A stretch of 64,000 nt of DNA from CAVOEB01 sp965249645 (GCA_965249645.1 CBDFML010000012.1:434001-498000); one strand, 5' to 3'. Positions 25,617 through 34,692 are shown, counted from the stretch's first letter. Notes: generated by a model not told the origin, from the sequence alone. Translations and numbers: made by a program.

Positions 25617-25826
25617 GAGCTGACCTTTTGCCTTATAGTTGTTGCGGTCTCAGCGGGGCTAATTCTCTCGGCCGGTGGCCGGTCTCCGATGTCCCGCGGG
25701 CCTGTTAACCATTCCCACTATCTTCCATCGGGAAGGTTAACAACATCTAAATCATAGGCAGATCATCAGCCTTGTCGGTGATGGCGGACACAGGTGCCTC
25801 GCCGGCCACCAAACGGGCCCGCGCAT

Positions 25827-25841
25827 TTAACCCATCCTTAA
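25827..25841 (+). promoter_or_regulatory. CtrA box upstream of fliI
   Basis: TTAA-CCCATCC-TTAA matches the CtrA full site TTAA-N7-TTAA exactly. It lies 67 bp before the fliI ATG chosen here. The 292-bp region 25617-25908 between ctrA and fliI holds no gene and also contains a near match (TTAA-N7-TAAA) at about 25738. Confidence 0.7.
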
Positions 25842-25908
25842 GTGCGTCCAGCCCATGATAAGCCTGAAATTCGTCGCAATTCGGCCTGGGAGCCATCATC
25901 CGCCTGGC

Positions 25909-27285
25909 ATGGGAATTACCACAAAAAAACTGACCACCGCAGTCGAACGCGTGCCTGCCTGCCGGATCTATGGCCGGGTTGCGGGCATCCAGGGTCTGCT
26001 CATCGAATGCGCCGGCCTGCAGCGCTCCGTCAGCATCGGCGGGCGCTGCACGCTGTTCGCCCACGATAGTCGACCGGTGCCCTGCGAGGTCATCGGCTTT
26101 CGCGACGAACGGGCTCTGCTCATGCCGTTCGGCTCGCTCGAAGGCATCGGGCTTGGTTGCAAGGCGGTCGTCGAGGCAACCGAGACCGTCGTCTATCCCA
26201 GCACCGGCTGGCTCGGCCGGGTGGTCAACGCCTTTGGCGAGCCGATCGACGGGCGCGGACCGCTGGCTCCGGGCGGCGATCCTTTTCCTTTGCGCGCCGC
26301 CCCGCCCGCCGCCCACGAGCGCCAACGGGTCGGTGAAAAGATCGATCTCGGCGTGCGTGCGATCAACACCTTTCTCACCTGCTGCCGCGGCCAGCGCATG
26401 GGCATCTTCGCGGGCTCCGATGTCGGCAAGTCGGTGCTGCTTTCAATGCTTGCGCGCTACACCGCCTCCGATGTCTCCGTGATCGGCCTGGTTGGCGAGC
26501 GCGGCCGCGAGGTGCAGGAATTTATCGAAGACGATCTCGGTCCCGAAGGTCTCGCGCGTAGCGTCGTGGTTGTGGCGACCTCTGACGAATCTGCCCTGAT
26601 GCGCCGCCAGGCTGCTTATCTCACCCTCACCGTCGCCGAGTACTTTCGCGATCTCGACAACGACGTGCTGTGCCTGATGGACAGCGTGACCCGATTCGCC
26701 ATGGCGCAGCGCGAAATCGGCCTGTCGGGCGGCGAGCCGCCAACCAGCAAGGGATACACCCCGACGGTGTTCGCCGAGCTGCCCAAGTTGCTCGAACGCG
26801 CCGGGCCCGGCACCGGTCGAGGCAGCATTACCGGCCTGTTCACCGTGCTGGTCGAGGGCGACGACCACAACGAGCCCATTGCCGACGCCGTGCGGGGGAT
26901 TCTCGACGGGCATATCATGCTCGACCGGGAGATCGCCGAGCGCGGCCGCTATCCGGCGGTCAATGTGCTGCGCAGCGTGTCGCGGACGATGCCCGGCTGC
27001 AACACGCCGGATGAGAACCAGATGGTCTTGCGCGGCAAGGCTCTGATGGTGAACTATGAGAACATGGCGGAAATGATCAGTCTCGGCGCCTATCGTCAGG
27101 GCAGCGATATCGACGTCGATGTCGCCATTCATTATCACCCGGAGCTCGAACGCTTCCTGTCACAGGACAAGGACGAGCGTGCGACGATGACAGAGGGTTA
27201 TGAGGCACTGGCCGAGTTGCTCGCCGCCGGATCCGAACCCGACGCCGCCGGATCCATGCTGATCGGAAATGAAGCGGCGGCATGA
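25909..27285 (+). CDS. fliI: Flagellar export ATPase FliI with altered P-loop
   Basis: This 458-aa ATPase drives flagellar protein export. Recognisable parts are the N-terminal RIYGRVAGIQGLLIE, GWLGRVVNAFGEPIDGRGP, the catalytic GLVGERGREVQEFIEDDL, and the Walker B region VLCLMDSVTRFAMAQREIG. The P-loop reads AGSDVGKS. The Asp (GAT at 26419-26421) replaces a Gly almost always present in FliI (AGSGVGKS), so ATP binding may be impaired. The start at 25909 gives a normal N-terminus; ATG 25855 is an alternative. It overlaps fliJ by 4 bp (ATGA). Confidence 0.9.
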   Translation: MGITTKKLTTAVERVPACRIYGRVAGIQGLLIECAGLQRSVSIGGRCTLFAHDSRPVPCEVIGFRDERALLMPFGSLEGIGLGCKAVVEATETVVYPSTGWLGRVVNAFGEPIDGRGPLAPGGDPFPLRAAPPAAHERQRVGEKIDLGVRAINTFLTCCRGQRMGIFAGSDVGKSVLLSMLARYTASDVSVIGLVGERGREVQEFIEDDLGPEGLARSVVVVATSDESALMRRQAAYLTLTVAEYFRDLDNDVLCLMDSVTRFAMAQREIGLSGGEPPTSKGYTPTVFAELPKLLERAGPGTGRGSITGLFTVLVEGDDHNEPIADAVRGILDGHIMLDREIAERGRYPAVNVLRSVSRTMPGCNTPDENQMVLRGKALMVNYENMAEMISLGAYRQGSDIDVDVAIHYHPELERFLSQDKDERATMTEGYEALAELLAAGSEPDAAGSMLIGNEAAA

Positions 27286-27701
27286 GCGGGCTCGAAACGC
27301 TGGTCCGGTTTCACCAACGAATCGTCGACGAGAAGCGCAACGTGCTGACCCGGCTCGAGGAGGCACGCGATGAACTGGACGGCGCTCAGCGGCGTCTGGA
27401 GCGCTCGCTGGTCGATGAACAGGCCCGTGTCGAGGCATCGAGTGAAGCGGGCTACACCTTTCCCCTGTTCACCGCCGGTGTGCTGGCCAAGCGCGAGGCC
27501 ATCGAGGGCGCCAAGATGGAGTTGGCCGGCCGCATGCATGACGCCAAGGCGGAACTTGTCGCCGCGTTTCAGGAATTCAAGAAGTACGACATTACTCAGA
27601 CGCGCCGGCAGGCTCGCGTCCGGGCCCTTGAGCAGAAACGCGAGCAGACCCGGCACGACGAGATCGCGATCAATCAGTTCATGCGCCGCGCCGATACCTG
27701 A
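27282..27701 (+). CDS. fliJ: Flagellar export chaperone FliJ
   Basis: This 139-aa protein is almost entirely charged alpha-helix or coiled coil, starting LETLVRFHQRIVDEKRNVLT. Position directly after fliI with a 4-bp overlap, length and coiled-coil nature identify it as FliJ, the central stalk protein of the export ATPase. It is convergent with the truncated gene at 27708. Confidence 0.75.
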   Translation: MSGLETLVRFHQRIVDEKRNVLTRLEEARDELDGAQRRLERSLVDEQARVEASSEAGYTFPLFTAGVLAKREAIEGAKMELAGRMHDAKAELVAAFQEFKKYDITQTRRQARVRALEQKREQTRHDEIAINQFMRRADT

Positions 27702-27707
27702 GCGGCG

Positions 27708-28192
27708 TCACGCGAGCAGCGCGTTGGCGTCTTCGGACAGGCGTTCGGCGAGCGGATCGACGGGAAACCGTCGGGTGGCCTGAAACCGCAAGGCTCCGGT
27801 CGCTCCGCCAATTTCATTGGCCTCTTCAAACACTGTCTGGATGTGGCTGCGTGCCGTCTCGGACAGGGCTGTGTGGCTGCGTACGACAAGCTCGAAGCGG
27901 GCCAGCGTAACCAGTCCGTCCAACTGAATAGCACCCAGGCGGCTCAATTCAACATCGACCACGAACCGCGTGCCCGCGCCTTCGTTGGGATCCTCCCCCG
28001 AACCGGGTTGATTGCGTGTAAAGAACCCGATCTGGTGGAGCGCGGAGCCGTCGAACAACGGAAACAGGAACGCCCGCCACTGTCCGGGCTCGGGCTCCGC
28101 CGAAACTCGCACGAACTGGCCGATATCGCGGGCAAGATCGCCGATCAGTTCGGGGCGTCCCGCGGAGTCGGCGAGCCGCCCCGCTGTAAAGC
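27708..28192 (-). pseudogene. C-terminal fragment of a flagellar-locus protein (FliK-like end), truncated by IS remnant
   Basis: A frame without a proper start runs from the IS3 remnant junction to the stop at 27708 (about 161 codons). It reads GGFTAGRLADSAGRPELIGD and later RFVVDVELSRLGAIQLDGLV. That segment resembles hook-length-control/FliK-type C-terminal domains (ELxxLGxIxL pattern), but the identification is tentative. A GTG at 28110-28112 gives a 134-aa ORF. The N-terminal part is gone. In related flagellar clusters genes such as flgJ lie between flgI and here, so a deletion probably removed them. Confidence 0.6.
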
Positions 28193-28300
28193 CCCCGTTC
28201 TATGTACCAGTTCCTGATAGAGTCTCGGGCGCGGGTGGACGCATGTTCAGAGACTGATGCGGGCGGATGTGATTGTACTGTTTGAGCCAGGCTTCGATGA
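28193..28300 (-). mobile_element. IS3-family transposase 3' remnant
   Basis: About 108 bp encode EAWLKQYNHIRPHQSLNMRP followed by PAPETLSGTGT and a stop. This is the typical C-terminus of IS3-family OrfB (DDE integrase core, NHIRPHQSL motif). After the stop, CATAGAACGGGGGC resembles an IS3-type right end. It is fused in frame to the flgI coding sequence on one side and abuts a truncated gene on the other. The rest of the element is missing, which indicates insertion followed by deletion. Confidence 0.8.
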
Positions 28301-29123
28301 CGCCCGATTGCTCGTCGATCACGACCCGGGCGGTCTGATCGGTTTCGACGATGATCTGTTCGACCTCGCTGAGCAGCAGCGCGACGTTGGTGCGGTAGAA
28401 AGTGGGGACCTGCAGGCGCACCGTGCCGGGATCGACCAGCTCGGCCACCGCCGCGTCAAGGCTTCCGTTGATCGCCTGGGCGACGGAGCGGGCGGTGGTC
28501 AGGTCGGGATTGCGTAGCGCGATGTTGATCGAGTCCAGGGTGTCGAGCGAAAAGCTGATCTCGCGCTCGACGATGGCGCCATTGGCGATCCGGCCACTGG
28601 TGGGAACGCCGCGGGTGACCGTGGTGCCCGATTGGCCCTGGGCCGAAAAACCCGCTACCGAGACCTGGCCTTGGGCAACGGAGTAAACTTCGCCGTCGGC
28701 GCCCATCAGGGGGGTGACCAGCAGAGTGCCGCCGAGCAGGCTTTCGGCATCGCCCAGAGCGCTGATCGTAACGTCGATCCGGGTTCCCTGGCGGGCGAAC
28801 GGCGGCAGGACGGCGGTGACCATCACGGCGGCCACGTTGTCCGTGTTGAGGGTGGCGTCGCGGGTGTTGACCCCGAGCCGCTCGAGCATGCTCGTCAGGC
28901 TCTGCTGGGTGAACGGCGAATTGTTGAGCGAATCGCCGGTGCCGTTGAGGCCCACGACCAGGCCGTAGCCGACCAGCATGTTGTCGCGGATGCCCTCGAA
29001 GTCCGAAATGTCCTTGATCCGCGAGGCGCCGTGGGTGGCGGGCGGAAGCGACAGGGCAGCAACCAATGCGAAGCTGATGGCGAGAACGGCGAGGCGGCGG
29101 AAAAAAGTTGGGGACGTGGACAC
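28301..29123 (-). pseudogene. flgI: Flagellar P-ring protein FlgI, 3'-truncated
   Basis: About 274 residues of FlgI remain of a usual 360-375. They include the signal peptide (VLAISFALVAALSLPPATHG), RIKDISDFEGIRDNMLVGYG, NVAAVMVTAVLPPFARQGT, and end at VVIDEQSGVI, where the sequence turns into an IS3 transposase tail. The open frame runs on through the tail to 28200. The C-terminal part needed for ring assembly is missing. The start is GTG at 29121-29123, and a sigma-54-like promoter lies 46-62 bp upstream. Confidence 0.85.
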
Positions 29124-29168
29124 TTTAGCTTGCGCGCTCCGAAAATGAATTCATCTCTGCGCCTCTAC

Positions 29169-29185
29169 ATGCCAATCGCGTGCCA
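29169..29185 (-). promoter_or_regulatory. Sigma-54-like promoter of flgI
   Basis: On the minus strand TGGCACG-CGAT-TGGCAT matches the -24/-12 consensus TGGCACG-N4-TTGCW with one mismatch in the -12 box and the correct GG-N10-GC spacing. It would start transcription about 34 nt before the flgI GTG. Basal-body genes in CtrA-controlled flagellar hierarchies commonly use sigma-54. Confidence 0.6.
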
Positions 29186-29315
29186 ACCGGGGCCAATCTC
29201 TAATTCTTTGATTTTAAGAGATAAATTCACAGGCCGCCGGGGTCGGCGGCGGGCCGGGTGTAAACTCTGCGCGCCGCCCGGCAATATCTTCCGCCTTCGC
29301 CGGCCGGCGGCGGAT

Positions 29316-29331
29316 TTTACCGCTTGTTAAC
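29316..29331 (+). promoter_or_regulatory. CtrA-like box upstream of fliX
   Basis: TTTA-CCGCTTG-TTAAC differs from TTAA-N7-TTAAC at one base. It lies about 70 bp before fliX, a gene under CtrA control in Caulobacter. The 275-bp spacer 29124-29398 contains this site and the flgI promoter and no gene. Confidence 0.55.
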
Positions 29332-29398
29332 CGCCTTCGCGCACCCTGACGCTCTCCACGCATGCGACGGTGCGCCAACCGCACCCCACGGAGCCTCG

Positions 29399-29821
29399 AT
29401 GAAAATTACGCCGTCGAACACAGTTGGAACCGGTTCGGTTCGTCGCAAGAGCGGCGCCGCGAAGACCGGAGCCGGCCAGGCGCGCTTTACGCTGGTCGAT
29501 GACGCCGCCGAGAGTGTGCCGACCGTATCCGGGGTCTCGCCCATTGCGTCGGTCGATGCCCTGCTCGCGGTGCAGGAGGTCGGCATGCCGGGAAACGGAC
29601 AGCAGCATTCGACCGCTCGGGGCCAGCGGCTGCTCGACCATCTCGACGAAATCCGTATGGGCTTGCTGCGCGGTGGCATTGCCCGGGGCACCCTGGTCGA
29701 GCTTGCCCGCGAACTCGACGTTGCCCGCGCCCAGGTGAACGACCCGCGTCTCGCAGAGGTGCTTGACGAGATTGATCTGCGCGCCCGGGTCGAACTCGCA
29801 AAATTTGCCGACAAGGCCTAG
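29399..29821 (+). CDS. fliX: Flagellar assembly regulator FliX
   Basis: This 140-aa protein has a C-terminal half with the FliX pattern (GQRLLDHLDEIRMGLLRGGI, RLAEVLDEIDLRARVELAKF). FliX is an alphaproteobacterial checkpoint protein that couples basal-body assembly to FlbD activity. The start is the ATG at 29399, since the upstream in-frame codons lie in the CtrA-box region. It appears intact. Confidence 0.78.
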   Translation: MKITPSNTVGTGSVRRKSGAAKTGAGQARFTLVDDAAESVPTVSGVSPIASVDALLAVQEVGMPGNGQQHSTARGQRLLDHLDEIRMGLLRGGIARGTLVELARELDVARAQVNDPRLAEVLDEIDLRARVELAKFADKA

Positions 29822-30014
29822 CCCGGTCTCGTCCCGCAGCGCCCGCCCGAACGGCCGTGCGTCGCTGAAAATCAAATAACTCCGTAAAATAGTTGATATT
29901 TTTTCCAACCCGTGTCGGATTCGCGCAGGGGCCAGAAGAGGTCTTGCGGGCCGGCCCAGCAATTCAATATACTCCCGCCGCCGACGACACCCTGTAGCGC
30001 CGATGGAGAAATAA

Positions 30015-30431
30015 ATGGGGGCGAGACTCCCGAAAAATTACCGACCCTCCGAAAAGGAGCCGTTCATGAACACGCGCCAGCTGGAATATTTCCGGCGCAA
30101 GCTGTTGGGCTGGCGCGAGGAGGTATTGCGGGAATCGAACCAGACGCTTCATAACCTGAAACAGGGCTCGTTGCCCGAGGCGGACATTGCCGACCGGGCC
30201 TCGACCGAAACCGAGCGGACCGTCGAGCTGCGCACCCGCGACCGCCAGCGCAAGCTGATTGCCAAGATCGACGCGGCGCTCGATCGCATCGAGAGCAAGA
30301 GCTACGGCTATTGCGAGGTGACCAGCGAGCCGATTGCGCTCAGCCGCCTGGAGGCCCGGCCGATCGCGACCATGAGCATCGAGGCGCAGGAGAGTCACGA
30401 GCGGATGGAGCGGGTCCACCGCGACGACTAG
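30015..30431 (+). CDS. dksA: DksA/TraR-family RNA polymerase-binding protein
   Basis: This 138-aa protein has the coiled-coil tip region ADIADRASTETERTVELRTR and a C-terminal zinc-finger-like domain. Only one Cys is visible (YGYCEVTSEPI), so the usual four-Cys zinc site is absent, as in several alphaproteobacterial DksA proteins. ATG 30015 has GGAG about 8 nt upstream and gives the common LPKNYRPSEKEPFMN start; the internal ATG at 30066 is less likely. It modulates rRNA and stress promoters with ppGpp. It sits inside the flagellar cluster, as in relatives. Confidence 0.85.
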   Translation: MGARLPKNYRPSEKEPFMNTRQLEYFRRKLLGWREEVLRESNQTLHNLKQGSLPEADIADRASTETERTVELRTRDRQRKLIAKIDAALDRIESKSYGYCEVTSEPIALSRLEARPIATMSIEAQESHERMERVHRDD

Positions 30432-30475
30432 GCGTCGGCTCCGCGTCACTGCCGTACTCCATTAATATCCACTAT

Positions 30476-30503
30476 AAAAAAGGCCCGCGCCGGGGCACGG
30501 GCC
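30476..30503 (-). terminator. Rho-independent terminator downstream of flgH
   Basis: On the minus strand GGCCCG and CGGGCC form a GC stem followed by six T (30476-30481). It lies about 110 bp past the flgH stop and ends the flgF-flgG-flgA-flgH transcript. It sits just after dksA on the other strand. Confidence 0.65.
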
Positions 30504-30611
30504 GGTGGGGTCGGTTGCCGCTCGGACCGCGAGGGTCACGGGGACCGGCGGTTGGGTGCAGCAGGCGCATGAACTGCCGCTCCCTTAACCGGTCTCCGAC
30601 GCCTCAACTCG

Positions 30612-31376
30612 TCAGAACGGATAAATCACGTCGAGCAGCTGGGTGCCGTATCGGGGCTGCTGGACATCGCTGAGTTGGCCGCGCCCGCCATAGGCGATGC
30701 GGGCTTCGGCGATCTTCTCGTAGTCGATGGTGTTGTCGGATGCGATGTCCTCGGGCCGCACGACGCCGTGCACGAGCAGCTCGCGCACCTCGAAGTTGAT
30801 GCGCACTTCCTGGCGCCCCTGGATCACCATGTTGCCGTTGGGCAGGACCTGGGTTACGAGCGCCGCCACCTTCAGGCTGACGGTCTCACTGCGGTCGATG
30901 GTGCCAACGCCCTTGTGATCGCTGTCCGCGGAGAGGTCGATCAGATCAGTGGGATCGACCGCCTCGGGCAAAATTTCGCCGAACGCCTGCTCGTAGCCGA
31001 ACAGCGAGGTCGCCGCCGCGTCTTCGGTGGTGTCGCGCTTGCGCTCGGTGGTGTTGGCGATGGTGGCGCTGTCGGCGATCTCGATCTCGACGGTGAGAAT
31101 GTCGCCAACACCGCTCGCGCGCTGATCCTTAAAGAAGGCGCGCGCGCCGTTCTGCCATAACGAGTTGGCGCTGCTTGCGACCACCTCTTCCTGGGGCATG
31201 GGCAGGATGATCGGCTCGTAGCCGAGTTCCTGGATGGGGTTGTCGATGTCGCGCAGATCCGGCTCCTTGCCGACCTGCGCGAGCCGGTCGAGGGTCGCAC
31301 AGCCCGAGAGGACGAGACCGCCCATTGCGGTGACGGCGAGCAGGGCCGTGGCGCGGCGAAGGCATGCAAACATCAA
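30612..31376 (-). CDS. flgH: Flagellar L-ring lipoprotein FlgH
   Basis: This 254-aa outer-membrane lipoprotein has a signal peptide ending in the lipobox LSGC. L-ring features are LWQNGARAFFKDQRASGVGD, LTVEIEIADSATIANTTERK, and the C-terminal VHGVVRPEDIASDNTIDYEK. It appears intact. It follows flgA with 8 bp between, in the flgF-G-A-H operon. Confidence 0.92.
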   Translation of the reverse strand: MMFACLRRATALLAVTAMGGLVLSGCATLDRLAQVGKEPDLRDIDNPIQELGYEPIILPMPQEEVVASSANSLWQNGARAFFKDQRASGVGDILTVEIEIADSATIANTTERKRDTTEDAAATSLFGYEQAFGEILPEAVDPTDLIDLSADSDHKGVGTIDRSETVSLKVAALVTQVLPNGNMVIQGRQEVRINFEVRELLVHGVVRPEDIASDNTIDYEKIAEARIAYGGRGQLSDVQQPRYGTQLLDVIYPF

Positions 31377-31384
31377 GATCGTCC

Positions 31385-32335
31385 TCAGTTGAAATCGAAC
31401 GCCATGGCGCTCGGGACCGTCACCACATCGCGGCCGGTCACGACTGCCTGGATGACCATGTTGCTCTGGGGATTGAGTACGCGAACCGTGCTGCCCGCAG
31501 CGCCGTCGTCGATCGCCTTGCCGATCACGGTTAGTATCATCGAATCGGTGCGATAGACCATGGTAACCGGTGCGCCTTTGACGATCAGCTTGGGCGCTTC
31601 GAGGTCACGCATGCGAACGGGTTCATCGGCCCGGATACCCCGGCGCGCGGCCATGCCGACCATGTCGATCGGGTCGAGCACGATGTCGCCGGACAACTCG
31701 TCGGCCCGCGCCAAGGTCCAGTAGATATCGCCGTCGGCGACAATCTCGTCGGCACGCAGCCGCCGGTTCAGCACGGGCACTTCGACGATTATGAAGGCGC
31801 GGCCCGCGACCTTGAGCTGGACCCCCGTCAAGTCGCCCGAGGGCGGCACGAGGACGGCGGAGAAGCGGTTGGAGCGCTCGTCGTAACTCAGGTGGCGAAT
31901 GTCGAAATCGGTCGGTTCGTAGAGCCCGACATGGAGTTCGGCGCGGCGGTCGACGAGTTCGATCTCGACCTCGCTGCCACCGGTGATAATGAAGATTTCG
32001 TCGGCCAGTCGATCGGCGATCTCGCCTGCCGAAATGATCTGGCTGGCGCGCTCGATCACGGCCTTCGCACCCGGTTCGGTGTGCCAGTCGAGGCCGTAGG
32101 CGCTGGCCAGACGGGCGATCTCGTCGCTCCACAGAACGGTGCGCTCGCCCGGTGCGGGCGCCTCGAGAAGAGGCTCGTCGGCAAGCGCACCGGTCTCCGT
32201 GAAAAGGTCGCCGAGAGTGACGAGGTCGCCCTCGACCATGATATTGCTGTACAGACGGTTGGACGCCAGTGCCGCCTGTGCGACCAGCAGGCCGACAGTG
32301 GCGACGACGGCGAACAGGATGGTGAGAGGTTTCAT
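31385..32335 (-). CDS. flgA: Flagellar P-ring assembly chaperone FlgA
   Basis: This 316-aa secreted protein has a signal peptide (LTILFAVVATVGLLVAQAALA) and the C-terminal SAF-type domain with VPVLNRRLRADEIVADGD and the MVGMAARRGIRADEPVR motif. It guides FlgI ring formation in the periplasm. It appears intact, although its partner flgI is truncated. It is translated 11 bp after flgG. Confidence 0.88.
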   Translation of the reverse strand: MKPLTILFAVVATVGLLVAQAALASNRLYSNIMVEGDLVTLGDLFTETGALADEPLLEAPAPGERTVLWSDEIARLASAYGLDWHTEPGAKAVIERASQIISAGEIADRLADEIFIITGGSEVEIELVDRRAELHVGLYEPTDFDIRHLSYDERSNRFSAVLVPPSGDLTGVQLKVAGRAFIIVEVPVLNRRLRADEIVADGDIYWTLARADELSGDIVLDPIDMVGMAARRGIRADEPVRMRDLEAPKLIVKGAPVTMVYRTDSMILTVIGKAIDDGAAGSTVRVLNPQSNMVIQAVVTGRDVVTVPSAMAFDFN

Positions 32336-32346
32336 GCCGATCCCTC

Positions 32347-33132
32347 CTAGCGCATCTGGTTGACGGTTTGCATCATCTCGTCAGACGTCGTGATGACTTT
32401 CGAGTTGAGCTCGTAGGCGCGCTGTGCCGTGATCAGGTTGGTGATCTCGGCCACCGAGTTGACGTTCGAGGTCTCGAGGAAGTCCTGCAGGACGGTGCCG
32501 AACCCCGCTCCGCCCGGGGTACCGGCGGTGCCGGTGCCCGACGAGGTGCTCTCGATCAGCAGGTTGTCGCCAATCGCCTCGAGGCCCGCTTCGTTGGGGA
32601 AGATGTAGAGCTCGAGTTGGCCGACCGTCTGCGCGTCGGTCTGGCCGGCGAGTTTGACCTGGACCTCGCCGTTGATGTTGATGGTAACCGAGACGGCGTC
32701 CTCGGGCACCACGACGCCGGGACTGACTGCGAAACCGTCCGAGGTCACGATCTCGCCCGTGGGGCTGAGCTGGAACGTGCCCGCCCGGGTGTAGGACTGA
32801 CTGCCATCGGGCATATCGACCTGGAAATAGCCCTTGCCCTGGATCGCGAGGTCGAGAGAGTTCTCGGTCGAGACCAGTTCGCCTTGCGAGGTGATGCGGT
32901 AGACCGACCCGGTCTTGACACCGACACCGACCTGAATGCCGCTCGGCACCAGCGTGCCGGCGTCCGACGAGGCGGAGCCGATCTGTTCGACGTTCTGGTA
33001 AAGCAGGTCCTGGAACTCGGCGCGCTGCAGTTTGTAGCCCGTCGTGTTCATGTTCGCGATGTTGTTGGAGATGACCTCGACATTGAGCTGCTGGGCCAGC
33101 ATGCCGGTGGCTGCGATACTGAGGGATTTCAT
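32347..33132 (-). CDS. flgG: Flagellar distal rod protein FlgG
   Basis: This 261-aa protein has the rod/hook N-terminal motif MLAQQLNVEVISNNIANMNT and C-terminal SNVNSVAEITNLITAQRAYE. The glycine-rich central segment and length are typical of FlgG. The next gene, flgA, starts 11 bp downstream. Confidence 0.95.
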   Translation of the reverse strand: MKSLSIAATGMLAQQLNVEVISNNIANMNTTGYKLQRAEFQDLLYQNVEQIGSASSDAGTLVPSGIQVGVGVKTGSVYRITSQGELVSTENSLDLAIQGKGYFQVDMPDGSQSYTRAGTFQLSPTGEIVTSDGFAVSPGVVVPEDAVSVTININGEVQVKLAGQTDAQTVGQLELYIFPNEAGLEAIGDNLLIESTSSGTGTAGTPGGAGFGTVLQDFLETSNVNSVAEITNLITAQRAYELNSKVITTSDEMMQTVNQMR

Positions 33133-33160
33133 GGCTGTTATCCTCTGTTCCCGATCCCGA

Positions 33161-33883
33161 TCAACTCGGAATCTTGAGAATTTCGTTGATGGTCTTGCGC
33201 ATCATGTCGTGGTCGGTATTGGCTAGGTTCTGCGCCGATTGATAGGAGCGCAGAATTTCGACCATGCGCGTGACCTGGAGAATGGGCTGGACATTGGAGG
33301 TTTCGAGCATGCCCTGCTCGATATGGATCTCCTCCACGTCGACCGGCTCGAGATCGCTGCTGTACAGACCGCCGCGTGCCTTGACCAGGCTGCCGGACTG
33401 CTCGAAGTCAACGATTCGGAACACGCCGATCTCGCCGCTCTCGGCGAGCACGGTGCCGTCCTGCATGATCTGTATGCTCGCGTCGGTGGCTGCGAAGGTG
33501 AACGGCTTGCCGTCGTCGGCCTGCAACTTGAAGCCGTCTTGGGTCACCAGGTTGCGCTCGGCATCGAGCTGGAAGTGGCCGCCGCGCGTGTAGCGGGGGC
33601 CGTCGGGTGTGTCGACGACGAAATAGCCGTCGTTCTGGATCGCGACGTCAAGCGGGTTGTAGGTTGGCTGCAGAACGCCCTGGCTGTCGTCGCGGTACAA
33701 GCCCGCTTCCTCGACAAAGCTGACGGTCTGGCCGTTTTCATCGGTGCTGAGATACTCAGAAAACATCATGCGCTCGCCCTTGAAGGCCGTGGTGCTCGCG
33801 TTAGCGATGTTATTGGCCACGACATCCATTTCTTTTTTCAGGGCGACTTGATGTGAGAGCGAAATATAAACTGTGCTTTCCAT
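33161..33883 (-). CDS. flgF: Flagellar proximal rod protein FlgF
   Basis: This 240-aa rod protein has N-terminal LKKEMDVVANNIANASTTAF and C-terminal TSNVQPILQVTRMVEILRSY motifs. It is the first gene of the flgF-flgG-flgA-flgH operon and is divergent from fliL. A sigma-54-like promoter lies 41-56 bp upstream. Confidence 0.94.
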   Translation of the reverse strand: MESTVYISLSHQVALKKEMDVVANNIANASTTAFKGERMMFSEYLSTDENGQTVSFVEEAGLYRDDSQGVLQPTYNPLDVAIQNDGYFVVDTPDGPRYTRGGHFQLDAERNLVTQDGFKLQADDGKPFTFAATDASIQIMQDGTVLAESGEIGVFRIVDFEQSGSLVKARGGLYSSDLEPVDVEEIHIEQGMLETSNVQPILQVTRMVEILRSYQSAQNLANTDHDMMRKTINEILKIPS

Positions 33884-33923
33884 AGTCCTTCATCGTTACA
33901 AGGTTGAGGCGTGCCCATCCTCT

Positions 33924-33939
33924 TGCACGTCCCATACCA
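33924..33939 (-). promoter_or_regulatory. Sigma-54-like promoter of flgF
   Basis: On the minus strand TGGTATG-GGAC-GTGCA keeps the GG-N10-GC spacing of -24/-12 promoters, with three mismatches from TGGCACG-N4-TTGCA. Predicted start is about 29 nt before flgF, the same geometry as at flgI. The 249-bp spacer 33884-34132 shows no gene. Confidence 0.5.
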
Positions 33940-34132
33940 ACCGGCATTGTCTTTGTAAAACAGATGTTTAGATGGCACGATGCGATGCGCCAGCCGGTCG
34001 AATAGCGACCTTCGGCAGGCTTTGCCGGGCAGCTCGTGCCGATCCGCCAACGCAACCTCTTATTAACGAATATTTCCTACAACACATAAGTGCGATAGCG
34101 CGCCAAGCATTCCGGATGGGCGGAGAAAACAG

Positions 34133-34678
34133 ATGGCCGACACCGCGATCGACGACAGCGAACTTCAAGAGACAGACGCCGAAGGCGACGCTGAAGGAGA
34201 TGCCAAGGCAGCAAAGGGCAAGCGCAAACTGCTCAGCGGCAAGCGTCTTGTCATCGGCGGCGGCGTTTTGGTGCTGGTGCTGGGCGGCGCCTGGTACATG
34301 GGCATGCTCGATGCGTTTCTCGGCGGCGGCGAGGAGGCGACGGCGGAGGAAGAGGTCGTCCACCAACAGGTCGACATGGTTTATTTCGACCTGCCGGACC
34401 TTCTGGTCAATCTTGCGACGAGCGGCAACAAGCCGGCGTACCTGCGTCTCGTGGTCAGCCTCGAGATGACGGATGCCCACACCGTCGGCGCGCTGAAGAA
34501 GATGATGCCGCGCATTATCGATAACTTTCAGGTCTACCTGCGCGAGCTGCGCGCCGAAGACCTGAGCGGCTCCGCCGGGGTCTATCGGATCAAGGAAGAG
34601 CTGCTTGCACGGGTTAACAACGCGGTGCAGCCACTCGAAGTTCACGACGTGCTGTTCAAAGAATTGCTGGTCCAGTAG
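34133..34678 (+). CDS. fliL: Flagellar basal body-associated protein FliL
   Basis: This 181-aa protein has an acidic cytoplasmic N-terminus, one membrane helix (about residues 40-60, VIGGGVLVLVLGGAWYMGML) and a periplasmic FliL domain (YFDLPDLLVNL, AYLRLVVSLEM, LLARVNNAVQPLEVHDVLFK). It stabilises the stator around the motor. It lies 14 bp upstream of fliM. Confidence 0.88.
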   Translation: MADTAIDDSELQETDAEGDAEGDAKAAKGKRKLLSGKRLVIGGGVLVLVLGGAWYMGMLDAFLGGGEEATAEEEVVHQQVDMVYFDLPDLLVNLATSGNKPAYLRLVVSLEMTDAHTVGALKKMMPRIIDNFQVYLRELRAEDLSGSAGVYRIKEELLARVNNAVQPLEVHDVLFKELLVQ

Positions 34679-34692
34679 CGGGTTTCCCACAC

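Noticed and set aside
33972..33988. Sigma-54-like sequence TGGCACGATGCGATGC
   Set aside because: Spacing between GG and GC is 11 instead of 10 bases, so it does not fit a functional promoter.
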